Source of the DNA: Bradyrhizobium rifense
GTDB taxonomy: Bacteria; Pseudomonadota; Alphaproteobacteria; Rhizobiales; Xanthobacteraceae
Assembly (NCBI RefSeq): GCF_008123425.1
Contig: NZ_VSSS01000067.1
Coordinates: forward strand, 1 to 64,000
Length of the DNA stretch: 64,000 bases
Reading direction: 5' to 3'
A program made the translations under genes and the position numbers. The notes beneath the pieces were generated by a model. It ran no database searches. It was given only the letters and a program-made list of their open reading frames with translations, and had not been told where the DNA came from. Shown piece after piece: positions 34,891-42,774 of this stretch. Numbering within the stretch: the first letter of the stretch is position 1; each line of letters opens with the position of its first letter.

Positions 34891-36099
34891 TCAGGCCGGC
34901 GTGATCGTCACCGGCAGGCTGTCGAGCCCGCGCAGCGTGTTGTTGAAGCGGCGCTTAGGTTCGCCTGTGATCTCGATCTTTGCGATGCGCCGTGCCAGCG
35001 CCGACAGCATCGTCTCGCCTTCGAGCCGCGCCACCAGCTGGCCGACGCACATATGGATGCCCGAGCCGTAGCCGACATGACCGGAGGTGCGACGGGTGAT
35101 GTCGTAACTGTCAGGCTTGTCCCAGCGCCGCGGATCACGGTTGGTGGCCGCGAGGAACATCAGCACTTTCTCGCCTTCGCCGATGGTCGCGCCGGAGAGC
35201 TCGACATCGCGCGTCGTGGTGCGGAAGAAGGTCTGCACCGGGCTCTCGAACCGCACGGCCTCTTCGAAAGCGTTGCGCGCGAGCGTGAGATCGCTGCGCA
35301 AGCGCCGCCACTGATCGGGGAAGCGAGCCAGGCAATAGACGGCGGCACCGATACCGTTGACCGTGGTGTCGAGGCCAGCCGACAGCAGCGAGCGTACCAG
35401 CAACGGCGCCTCCGTCGCCGTGATGGCGCCCTCGTCGACATGGGCGTGGATGCAGGCGCCGATGCCGCCGGGCGTGAGGTTGTCGCGCTGGCACTGATCC
35501 GTGACGTAGGCTTGGTGCGGCGCCGAACGCGCGATCGCGTCCTGGCGCAGCTGGTTCGGCGGACCGAAGGCGTTGAACACCAGACTCGCATAGGGAATGA
35601 GATTCTCCCGGCCCTCCGGTTTCAACCCAAGCGCATCCGGGAAGATCGAGAGTGGATAGGCTTCCGCAAGATCCGTAATCGCATCAAAGCTGCGCTTTTC
35701 GAGCAGCACATCGACCCGCTCCTCCGCCGCCGCCACAAAGCGGTCGCGCAGCCCCTTCATCACGGTCGGCGACAGCACCTTTGACAGCACGGCGCGGGTG
35801 CGGGTGTGCTCGGGAGGATCGGCCTCGAGGATCAGGCTTGGCGGCCGCCACGGCGTCTCCTTCTTGAAGTCGGACAGGCCGACACCGCGGCTGGAGCAGA
35901 ACGTCGCGGGATCATTCAGAACCGCATGAACCTCGGCATACCGTGCCACGCCATAGAGCTTCCACCTGTCGAGATAGACGACCGGCCCCGTCTCGCGCAG
36001 CAGCTCATGCGTGGGATACGGATCGGCAAAAAAATTCATGTCGAAGGGATCGACGTCGAGATGCGGGACGCCGTTTGCAGTCGAGCCGGGTGCGCTCAT
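34891..36099 (-). CDS. Cytochrome P450, CYP199A-like (4-methoxybenzoate demethylase type)
   Basis: A 402-aa class I bacterial P450. The I-helix oxygen-activation segment reads LSAGLDTTVNG, the K-helix ExxR is in FEEAVRF, and the haem-thiolate loop is GYGSGIHMCVG with the ligand Cys. The region from VRFESPVQTFFRTTTRDVEL to the C-terminus strongly resembles CYP199A, which oxidises para-substituted benzoates such as 4-methoxybenzoate. Unlike the Rhodopseudomonas locus, no palustrisredoxin-type ferredoxin gene is adjacent. It is divergent from a MarR gene and precedes a binding-protein gene. Confidence 0.9.
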   Translation of the reverse strand: MSAPGSTANGVPHLDVDPFDMNFFADPYPTHELLRETGPVVYLDRWKLYGVARYAEVHAVLNDPATFCSSRGVGLSDFKKETPWRPPSLILEADPPEHTRTRAVLSKVLSPTVMKGLRDRFVAAAEERVDVLLEKRSFDAITDLAEAYPLSIFPDALGLKPEGRENLIPYASLVFNAFGPPNQLRQDAIARSAPHQAYVTDQCQRDNLTPGGIGACIHAHVDEGAITATEAPLLVRSLLSAGLDTTVNGIGAAVYCLARFPDQWRRLRSDLTLARNAFEEAVRFESPVQTFFRTTTRDVELSGATIGEGEKVLMFLAATNRDPRRWDKPDSYDITRRTSGHVGYGSGIHMCVGQLVARLEGETMLSALARRIAKIEITGEPKRRFNNTLRGLDSLPVTITPA

Positions 36100-36140
36100 G
36101 AAGGTCCTCCCTCATTTTGATCTTGTGAAAGGGCGGCGCT

Positions 36141-36160
36141 TGCCCTTAGGTCTTTGGGCA
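36141..36160. promoter_or_regulatory. Candidate MarR operator between P450 and marR
   Basis: TGCCC-N10-GGGCA at 36141-36160 is a 20-bp dyad 23 bp before the MarR start and 42 bp before the P450 start. A nested GGGC-GGCGCTT-GCCC overlaps it. A single MarR dimer here could control both genes. Binding is inferred. Confidence 0.4.
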
Positions 36161-36182
36161 CGCTGCGAGACAGATTCCCGAT

Positions 36183-36686
36183 ATGCCGCCTTCGACCAGA
36201 TCCCGCCCAAAGCCTGCGCCCGCTGAATTCGGGCCGACACTCGATCTCGATCGCTACGTCCCGGCGTTCATCACCTTCATCGCCAACAAGCTCTCGAACA
36301 GCGCGACCGCGTTCTATCAGCGGCAGTTCGGCGTCAACGTCACGGAGTGGCGGATCATGTCGCTGCTGGCGATCGAGCCCGGCATTCCCGCCTCGCGCAT
36401 CTGCCACGTCATCGGCTTCGACAAGGGCCCGGTAAGCCGCACGCTTGCCGGCCTGGAGAAGCGCGGGCATGTGTCGATCCGCACCGACCCGAACGACGGC
36501 CGCACCCATTCGATCTCGCTGACAGCAAGGGGCCGCGCCACCCATGACAAGGTGATCGTCGCAGCGTTCGAACGCGAGCGGCGTCTGCTGTCCTGTCTGA
36601 GCAAGGACGAGCGCGAGGTTCTGATCGACCTGCTGCGTCGATTGCACGAAAATCTCGGCGCCGTGACCGGCGGCAGCGAGGCCTGA
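36183..36686 (+). CDS. MarR family regulator of the P450 unit
   Basis: A 167-aa winged-helix protein. The recognition segment is GIPASRICHVIGFDKGPVSRTLAGLEKRG, and the wing is RTDPNDGRTHSISLT. It is divergent from the P450 gene across an 83-bp gap that contains a dyad. MarR proteins at aromatic catabolic loci usually sense the phenolic or benzoate substrate or its CoA ester, so a methoxy- or hydroxybenzoate is the likely ligand. Confidence 0.88.
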   Translation: MPPSTRSRPKPAPAEFGPTLDLDRYVPAFITFIANKLSNSATAFYQRQFGVNVTEWRIMSLLAIEPGIPASRICHVIGFDKGPVSRTLAGLEKRGHVSIRTDPNDGRTHSISLTARGRATHDKVIVAAFERERRLLSCLSKDEREVLIDLLRRLHENLGAVTGGSEA

Positions 36687-37040
36687 CGGACCACGCGCCG
36701 GGCGCAATCGGGTATCACCTCCAGGCATGCGCGGGCGCTTGCCCGCGGCACCTTCTCTGCCGAGCATCGTTTCCTCCGATCCGACGCAGCGGTTCCTCCG
36801 CCGTCATCCTTGTCCGGAACGGTTCGCACAAATTAGTTGCTTCGGCAACAAAAGAATCGTGCAGGATATTGCGGCAGAATGGCTGGCGTATTTGGGCGAG
36901 CTGCTCGCCCCATCCTCCGTCATTGCGAGCGCAGCGAAGCGATCCAGAGTCTTTCCGCGGATGGTTTCTGGATTGCTTCGCTGCGCTCGCAATGACGGGG
37001 TGAGAGAGCGTGGCCTCGCTCTGACTTGATCAGTCGGCCG
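36687..37040. other. Intergenic region between convergent marR and fcs
   Basis: About 350 bases. The only clear element is the palindromic repeat at 36917-36998. The first 200 bases show no reading frame, promoter or repeat that I would support. Confidence 0.7.
36917..36998. repeat. Intergenic palindromic repeat, family A copy 3
   Basis: Starts CCGTCATTGCGAGCGCAGCG and ends CGCTGCGCTCGCAATGACGG. The inner part carries GATCCAGAGTCTTTCCGCGG, in the reverse orientation relative to copies 1 and 2. It lies between convergent genes. Confidence 0.9.
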
Positions 37041-38887
37041 CTACAACCCGATCCACTCACCCGACGCATCATCATTCAACTGCGCCACGGAATCCGCACG
37101 CCGCGTCAAGACCGCGCGCTGGTTGATGTAGCCCTTGTCGGTGATCTCGCCGCCATCGACCGAAGGTGGCTCGGCGAGCAGCAGCGCGCGCGTGGCGTGG
37201 CCGGAGGAATTGGCGCCCTGCTGCTTCAGTTTTGCGAGTCCCTGCGCGATGGCGGTCCTGACCTTGTCGTGCGCCAACACATCATTCACGCCCGCCGCCT
37301 CTGGCAGACCAGCGTGCGCGCGGCAGGCGACGAGGTTCGGGAACACCAGAAACCGCACCTCGTCGCCACCATGGCCGGTCACGACGATGTCCTGCGCCAG
37401 CGGCGCAAGCGCGGCGATGCCGGCGACGCGTAGCGTGCCGACGTTGACCCAGGTGCCGGAATTGAGCTTGAAATCCTCGGCGACACGGCCATCGAAGAAC
37501 AGGCCGCGGTCGGGCCGCTCAGTGTCCGCAAGCTTTACGGCGTCGCCGATGAAATAAAACCCTTCCTCGTCAAAAGCCTGCCTGGTCAACTCCGGCGCCT
37601 TCCAATAGCCCGGCGTGACGTTGGGGCCGCGCACGCGCACCTCCAGCTTGTCGCCGGAATTGACGAGCTTCAATTCGGTGCCTGGAATCGGCACGCCGAT
37701 ATTGCCGGAGCGCTCAGCAAGGAAATGGCAGTCGGTCGCCAGTGGCGAGGTCTCGGTCGAGCCCCAGGCCGAGACCATCGGCATCGCACGACCGACAGTC
37801 TTGATCGAAAGCTCTTCAAGAGCGTCCCACAGATTCTGCGGCAATGCCGCGCCGGCATAGAAGGCGAACTTCACCTCGTTGAAGAAACGGCGGCGCAGGT
37901 CGTCGTCGCCGCGCAGCGTCGCGATCAGCATATCGAAGCCGCGCGGCACGTTGAAATAGACCGTCGGCATCACGCTTTTCAGATTGGCCAGCGACGTCGC
38001 GAACAGGCCGGGCGCGGGCTTGCCGCCGTCGATATAGAGCGAACCGCCATTGCGCAGCACCAGATTGAAATTGTGGTTGGCGCCGAAGGTGTGGCTCCAG
38101 GGCAACCAATCGAGAATGACGAGATCGTCGGACTGTTCGAGAAAGGTCCAGGTCTGCGCCTTGGCCTGCTGGCTCGAGGTCAGCATGCGCTGGGTGTTGA
38201 TGACCGCCTTGGGCGTGCCGGTCGAGCCTGAGGTGAACAGGAATTTTGCGATCGTGTCTGGAGACACTGCGGCAAAGGCTTTTGCAACGTCAAGCGTCTC
38301 AGGAGTTGACGCGATGGTGCGGAACGCAAGTGCATCGGCATCGCCAGCATTGCCACTGATGATCTGCGCCTTATGCAGCGGCTTGATCGCAGCGAGCGCC
38401 GCCGCAAACGGCTTGATAGCAGAAACGTAGATCGCGCCGGGGTCAAGCAGCGCGATCATGCTTTTCAGCTTGTCAAAATCCCTGGACATCAGCGAATAGG
38501 CCGGCGAGATCGCGGCCGAGGGCACGCCGACATGCTCGGCGGCTAGCGCAAGCAGCGCGTGATCGATGCTGTTGTCCGAGAGAATGACAACGGGACGCTC
38601 CGCGCTGAGCCGTGCGTCAGGATCCAGGACGCCGCGGCGCGTATACGCCGCAGAGCACCTGCGTAAGTCACGGTGGCCCAGGGCGTATCGGCGCTGTCTC
38701 GCTCGGCGAGGAAGATCGTGTCCGGCGTCTGCCGCGCAAAATGCTCCAGCCAGTCGCCGATGCAGCGCGCGCAGTCGCGCAAGGGATCGGGCGAGCGCAG
38801 CACGATGCTGCCGTCGGCGCGATGCTCGGCGACGGTCTTGGGCGTTGCGAACAGGCTCGAAGCGTCACCGCGAGTGGCTGACGTCAT
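37041..38887 (-). pseudogene. fcs: Feruloyl-CoA synthase interrupted by a single-base frameshift
   Basis: Read across one frameshift, this is a 615-aa AMP-forming ligase of the feruloyl-CoA synthase type, which would activate ferulate or coumarate. The N-terminal part (38887 to about 38611) begins MTSATRGDASSLFATPK and contains WLEHFARQTPDTIFLAERD. The frame is then lost near 38610-38612, where one base appears missing. The next frame resumes with LSAERPVVILSDNSIDHALL and runs to the end, including the P-loop FTSGSTGTPKA and WGSTETSPLATD. Without repair the first frame stops at 38543. It could be a real inactivation or a sequencing error. A MarR gene is divergent from it. Confidence 0.85.
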
Positions 38888-38967
38888 GGTTTCCTCCTCG
38901 CCCGGGGCGTCCGGGATCGGCCGCAGCCTCGTTCCGGGCTGCTTTGGTCATAATGTTGGGCGGGACA

Positions 38968-38988
38968 ATTGTTGTCGTCAACAACAAT
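38968..38988. promoter_or_regulatory. Palindromic operator between fcs and marR
   Basis: ATTGTTG-TCGTCAA-CAACAAT is a 21-bp dyad with 7-bp perfect arms. It lies 80 bp upstream of the fcs start and 50 bp upstream of the marR GTG. It is the probable binding site of the adjacent MarR regulator, by analogy with the FerR/FerC-type repressors of hydroxycinnamate genes. Confidence 0.65.
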
Positions 38989-39038
38989 CTTCCGTTGGCA
39001 CCGTCGAGGCGCTAAGGTCGCACGGCAGGAGACACGAT

Positions 39039-39533
39039 GTGACAGCCAGCGCAACCCAGACTTCCCCCCGCAAACGCGCCGGCAATGGCGCTGCGCGGCG
39101 GATCGACGCGGACGAGATCGGCCTCGACGCGTTGGTCGGCCACGCCGGCTATGCGGTGCGGCGCTTCCAGATCTGGATCTTTCAGGATTTCATCAAGACG
39201 CTCGGCGAGGTCGACATCAGGCCGACGCAATATTCGGTGCTGACCGTGATCGGCGCCAATCCCGGCCTGTCGCAGATGGCGGTGGCAAAGCGCCTCGGCA
39301 TCGAGCGTGCCCGGCTGGTGCATCTGCTCGACAGCCTCGAGCAGCGCAAGCTGGTGAAGCGGATCAAGTCGAAATTGGACCGGCGCTCGCATGCGCTGCA
39401 TCTCACCGCGCAGGGCGAGACCGCACTGGCCAAATTCAAACGCCTCGCCGCCGAGCACGAGCGGCATGTCGAGGAGAAGATTGGTAAGGCCAACCGGGAG
39501 CAGCTGCTTCAGATCCTCGCTGGCTTCACCTGA
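39039..39533 (+). CDS. MarR family regulator of the hydroxycinnamate (fcs) gene
   Basis: A 164-aa winged-helix regulator from a GTG at 39039 with AGGAGA upstream. The recognition region is LSQMAVAKRLGIERARLVHLLDSLEQRK and the wing is KSKLDRRSHALHLT. The frame is open further upstream, but that part has no ribosome site and overlaps the operator and fcs. Divergent orientation to a feruloyl-CoA synthase suggests a regulator responding to feruloyl- or coumaroyl-CoA. Confidence 0.85.
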   Translation: MTASATQTSPRKRAGNGAARRIDADEIGLDALVGHAGYAVRRFQIWIFQDFIKTLGEVDIRPTQYSVLTVIGANPGLSQMAVAKRLGIERARLVHLLDSLEQRKLVKRIKSKLDRRSHALHLTAQGETALAKFKRLAAEHERHVEEKIGKANREQLLQILAGFT

Positions 39534-39661
39534 TCCGGACTGCTCATCATTTGGGCAAGTGCCCGCAACAGGGCCTTGGCACGTCCGCCCAATCGATCAT
39601 CGAGAAATCCCACAAGCTGCTGATTTTTCGATAGTATCCGGAGCCGCCACGCTGCCCGGAT

Positions 39662-39688
39662 AATGTACACAATGGCACATCGCTTGCT
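39662..39688 (+). promoter_or_regulatory. Sigma-54 promoter of atzF with overlapping GntR-like site
   Basis: TGGCAC-ATCGC-TTGCT at 39673-39688 matches the -24/-12 consensus exactly, and places the transcript start about 29 nt before the ATG at 39728. AATGTACACAAT at 39662-39673 overlaps its -24 end and resembles the TTGT-NN-ACAA dyads of FCD-type GntR repressors. A similar dyad lies upstream of the importer operon at 49890. Confidence 0.8.
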
Positions 39689-39727
39689 TCATTCCGGCTG
39701 AAGACAAGTTGCCGGAGTTTTATCGCC

Positions 39728-41545
39728 ATGAAGGCTGAAATGGGGGCTGAGCAGCCTGAAACGATCGCCGCGATCGTGGCCGCGCATCGCGCGGGCACGA
39801 TGACGCCGGCGCAGACGATCGCGCGGACCTATCAGCGCATCCGCGACCACAACGATCCCGCCATCTTCATCAGCGTGAGCGACGAGAAGGACGCGATCGC
39901 GGAGGCTGAAAAGCTTGCCGCGAAGGACCCTGCCAGCCTGCCGCTCTATGGCGTGCCGGTCGCGGTGAAGGACAATATCGACGCGCTGGGCTTTCCGACC
40001 ACGGCGGCCTGCCCGGCTTTCTCCTATACACCGACGCACGACTCGACCGCGGTCGAGCGGCTGCGCGCGGCGGGCGCGATCATCATCGGCAAAACCAATC
40101 TCGACCAGTTCGCAACCGGTCTCGTCGGCGTGCGTTCGCCCTATGGCATTCCCAAGAATTCGATTCGTGAGGACCTCATTCCCGGCGGCTCGAGCTCGGG
40201 CTCGGCTGTGGCGGTCGGCGCCGGGCTCGTGCCGCTGACGCTCGGCACCGATACGGCCGGATCCGGCCGCGTGCCGGCGATGCTCAACAACATCGTCGGG
40301 CTGAAGCCGAGCCTCGGCATGATCTCGACCGCAGGCCTCGTGCCGGCATGCCGCACGCTCGACTGCATCTCGGTGTTTGCACTGACGGTCGATGATGCTG
40401 CGCTCGCGCTGTCGGTGATGGCCGGTCCCGACCAGGCCGATCCGTTCTCACGCGACCGGCCGCTGGGCGCGCTCACGCCCTTCCCGGCGAATCTGCGCCT
40501 GGGCGTGCCGCGTAACGGGCAGCTGATCTTCTTCGGCGACAAGAAGGCGGAAGCCGCTTACGGCGAAGCCATGAAGCGCTGGAGCGCACTCGGCGCTGAG
40601 CTGGTCGAGTTCGACCTCGAACCGTTCTACGAGACGGCGCGGCTGCTCTATGAAGGCCCCTGGGTTGCCGAGCGCTATCTCGTGATCAAGAATCTGCTCG
40701 CCTCGGCCCCGGACTCGATTCATCCGGTCACGCGCGAGATCACCGCGGCCGGCGCACGGCTGACAGCGGCGGACACCTTCTCTGCGCTCTACCGCTTGCA
40801 GGGCCTGCGCAAGATCGCCGAGCGCACCTTTACCAATATCGACGCGCTGGTGCTGCCGACGGCGCCGACGGCCTACACGACCGCGCAGGTGCTGGCCAAT
40901 CCGATCGAGCTCAACAGCCGGCTCGGCACCTACACCAATTTTGTCAATCTGCTCGACCTCTGCGGCCTCGCCGTGCCGGCAGCGATGCGCGCGGACGGCA
41001 TTCCATTCGGCATCACGCTGCTGGCGCCCGCAGGCCGCGATGCGATGCTTGCGAGCATCGGACGCGTGTTCCATGCCGATACGAAGTTGACAGTCGGTGC
41101 GAACGGCGTGATGCAGGCGCCGCTTTCGGCGCTTCCCGCAGACAGCGGCGACGAGATCCCGATCGCCGTGGTCGGCGCGCATCTCTCGGGCATGGCGCTG
41201 AACGGCGACTTGAAGGCGCTGAATGCAAAGCTGATCGAGGCGACCAAGACCGCGCCGGACTACAAGCTCTATGCGCTGAAAACCACGCCGCCGAAGCCGG
41301 GCCTGCTGCGTGTCGAGGCCGGCAAGGGCGCGTCGATCGAGCTGGAGATCTGGTCGCTGTCGTCATCGGCCTTCGGGAAGTTCGTCAACGCGATCCCTGC
41401 GCCGATGGCGATCGGTACGATCCAGCTCGCCGACGGTCGCAGTGTGAAGGGCTTTCTCGTCGAACCGGAGGTGCTTGGCGAGGCGCGGGACATCACGGCG
41501 TATGGCGGCTGGCGCGCATATATGAAGGAAGCCGCGACAACCTAG
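39728..41545 (+). CDS. atzF: Allophanate hydrolase AtzF
   Basis: A 605-aa amidase-signature hydrolase that splits allophanate into ammonia and CO2. Residues about 1-440 hold the amidase domain with the Ser-cisSer-Lys triad: K81 in AVKDN, the cis-Ser in GGSSSGSA, and the nucleophile in TDTAGSGR. The C-terminal ~150 residues match the extra allophanate-hydrolase domain, which explains the length over a plain amidase. It is transcribed alone from a sigma-54 promoter and converges with the gntR end of the atzGEH operon, separated by a palindromic repeat. Confidence 0.93.
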   Translation: MKAEMGAEQPETIAAIVAAHRAGTMTPAQTIARTYQRIRDHNDPAIFISVSDEKDAIAEAEKLAAKDPASLPLYGVPVAVKDNIDALGFPTTAACPAFSYTPTHDSTAVERLRAAGAIIIGKTNLDQFATGLVGVRSPYGIPKNSIREDLIPGGSSSGSAVAVGAGLVPLTLGTDTAGSGRVPAMLNNIVGLKPSLGMISTAGLVPACRTLDCISVFALTVDDAALALSVMAGPDQADPFSRDRPLGALTPFPANLRLGVPRNGQLIFFGDKKAEAAYGEAMKRWSALGAELVEFDLEPFYETARLLYEGPWVAERYLVIKNLLASAPDSIHPVTREITAAGARLTAADTFSALYRLQGLRKIAERTFTNIDALVLPTAPTAYTTAQVLANPIELNSRLGTYTNFVNLLDLCGLAVPAAMRADGIPFGITLLAPAGRDAMLASIGRVFHADTKLTVGANGVMQAPLSALPADSGDEIPIAVVGAHLSGMALNGDLKALNAKLIEATKTAPDYKLYALKTTPPKPGLLRVEAGKGASIELEIWSLSSSAFGKFVNAIPAPMAIGTIQLADGRSVKGFLVEPEVLGEARDITAYGGWRAYMKEAATT

Positions 41546-41548
41546 GTA

Positions 41549-41642
41549 CCGTAGGGTGGGCAAAGCGGAGCGTGCCCACCAAATTCCAGATCATCGCGGA
41601 AGATGGTGGGCACGGCGCTTCGCGCCTTTGCCCACCCTACGG
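41549..41642. repeat. Intergenic palindromic repeat, family B copy 2
   Basis: Starts CCGTAGGGTGGGCAAAGCGG and ends GCCTTTGCCCACCCTACGG, with CGTGCCCACC and GGTGGGCACG inner arms. It fills the gap between the convergent atzF and gntR genes, starting 4 nt after the atzF stop. Confidence 0.9.
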
Positions 41643-41653
41643 CACCTACGAAA

Positions 41654-42376
41654 TCACACCGACACCGCGTAAATCTCATACTCCCCGCGCACGAGCTCGA
41701 TATGCGCGCGCATCGCGGCGGCCGCGCCCTGCTTGTCGCCGCGCATGATGGCGACGACAACGCGGTCGTGCTCCGCTTGCGACTTGGCGAGACGGCCGAG
41801 GTTGCGGAATTGGGCGCGGCGGAATGGCTGCACGCGGACTCGCGTCGCCAGCGTGATCTCGGCGATGTAGCCGTTCTGCGAGCCCGCATAGATCGCGTTG
41901 TGGAATCGCTCGTTGACCTCGTGGAAGCGGTCGGGATTGCCGGCGTAGCTGAGAACGCGGAGCTCCTCGTGGATCGCTTCGAGACCATGACGCTCGGCGG
42001 CCGACATACGCTCGGCGGCAAGGCCGGCGCACAGCGCCTCCAGCTCCGCCATCGCCTCGAACATGCCTGTGAGACGCTCGATCGAGGGCTGCGCGACCAC
42101 CGCACCGCGATGGGGCCGCGCCTCGACCAGGCCGCTCGCGACCAGTTGCCGCAGCGCTTCGCGCACCGGCGTGCGCGAGACACTGAAGCGCCTTGCGATG
42201 TCGGTCTCGTCCAGCGGCGCGCCGGGCGCGAGAGTTCCACGCACGATCTCGTCGGCAAGCTGGAGACGCAGTTCCTCGGCGCGCGTGACCTTCTGCACCG
42301 ATGGCGAGGCACGGTCGACGCGCGGCACCATCGGCTCGGCCGGCAGTGTCCCGGGCGGAAAATCGTCAAGCGTCAT
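41654..42376 (-). CDS. GntR family regulator (FCD subfamily) of the atz-type genes
   Basis: A 240-aa regulator from the ATG at 42376. A winged helix at about residues 30-95 (LDETDIARRFSVSRTPVREALRQL) is followed by the all-helical FCD ligand domain with metal-site-like His/Asn residues (FHEVNERFHNAIYAGSQN). It begins 5 nt after the atzH stop, so it is the last gene of the dpp-atzGEH operon. It is the natural candidate to bind the TTGT-type dyads at 39662 and 49890 and so link both units. Confidence 0.88.
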   Translation of the reverse strand: MTLDDFPPGTLPAEPMVPRVDRASPSVQKVTRAEELRLQLADEIVRGTLAPGAPLDETDIARRFSVSRTPVREALRQLVASGLVEARPHRGAVVAQPSIERLTGMFEAMAELEALCAGLAAERMSAAERHGLEAIHEELRVLSYAGNPDRFHEVNERFHNAIYAGSQNGYIAEITLATRVRVQPFRRAQFRNLGRLAKSQAEHDRVVVAIMRGDKQGAAAAMRAHIELVRGEYEIYAVSV

Positions 42377-42380
42377 ACGG

Positions 42381-42773
42381 TCAGGTCTCTTTCGACTCGT
42401 CGATGATGCTGACATGGGCAGCGACGACGCGCCAGCCCTCCGGGAAGCGAATCCAGGTCTGCATCTGCCGGCCGACCTTGCCGGGAGCCGTGTCGCGATA
42501 GAACAGGGTGGAGGCGACAGCCGTATCGCGGCCGTAGCTGGAGATCACCGTCCTGGCGGTGCGGCGGTTGAGGCCGACCGGCGAGCGGCCGGCGCGGAAG
42601 CCGGAGATCGCCTCATAGCCATAGAGGTTCTCGCCAATGCCGTAGCGCAGCGTGCGAGGATCGTTGCGGAACAGCTCGCCGAGCACGGCGACGTCGTTGC
42701 TGACAAGGGCCTGCTCATAGCGCTCGAACGCGGCTTTGACTTCCGCGATCACGTCGGGGAGATCGATCTCCAT
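42381..42773 (-). CDS. atzH: AtzH-like decarboxylating amidohydrolase (DUF3225, NTF2-like)
   Basis: A 130-aa NTF2-like protein beginning MEIDLPDVIAEVKAAFERYE. In Pseudomonas sp. ADP, AtzH turns 1,3-dicarboxyurea into allophanate and avoids a dead end in cyanuric-acid breakdown. Residues Y19 and R43 have the spacing of the Tyr-Arg pair described for that enzyme. The ATG at 42773 lies 1 nt after the atzE stop, giving tight coupling. Because the NTF2 fold is widespread, the assignment rests on both sequence style and its place between atzE and gntR. Confidence 0.85.
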   Translation of the reverse strand: MEIDLPDVIAEVKAAFERYEQALVSNDVAVLGELFRNDPRTLRYGIGENLYGYEAISGFRAGRSPVGLNRRTARTVISSYGRDTAVASTLFYRDTAPGKVGRQMQTWIRFPEGWRVVAAHVSIIDESKET

Positions 42774-42774
42774 C

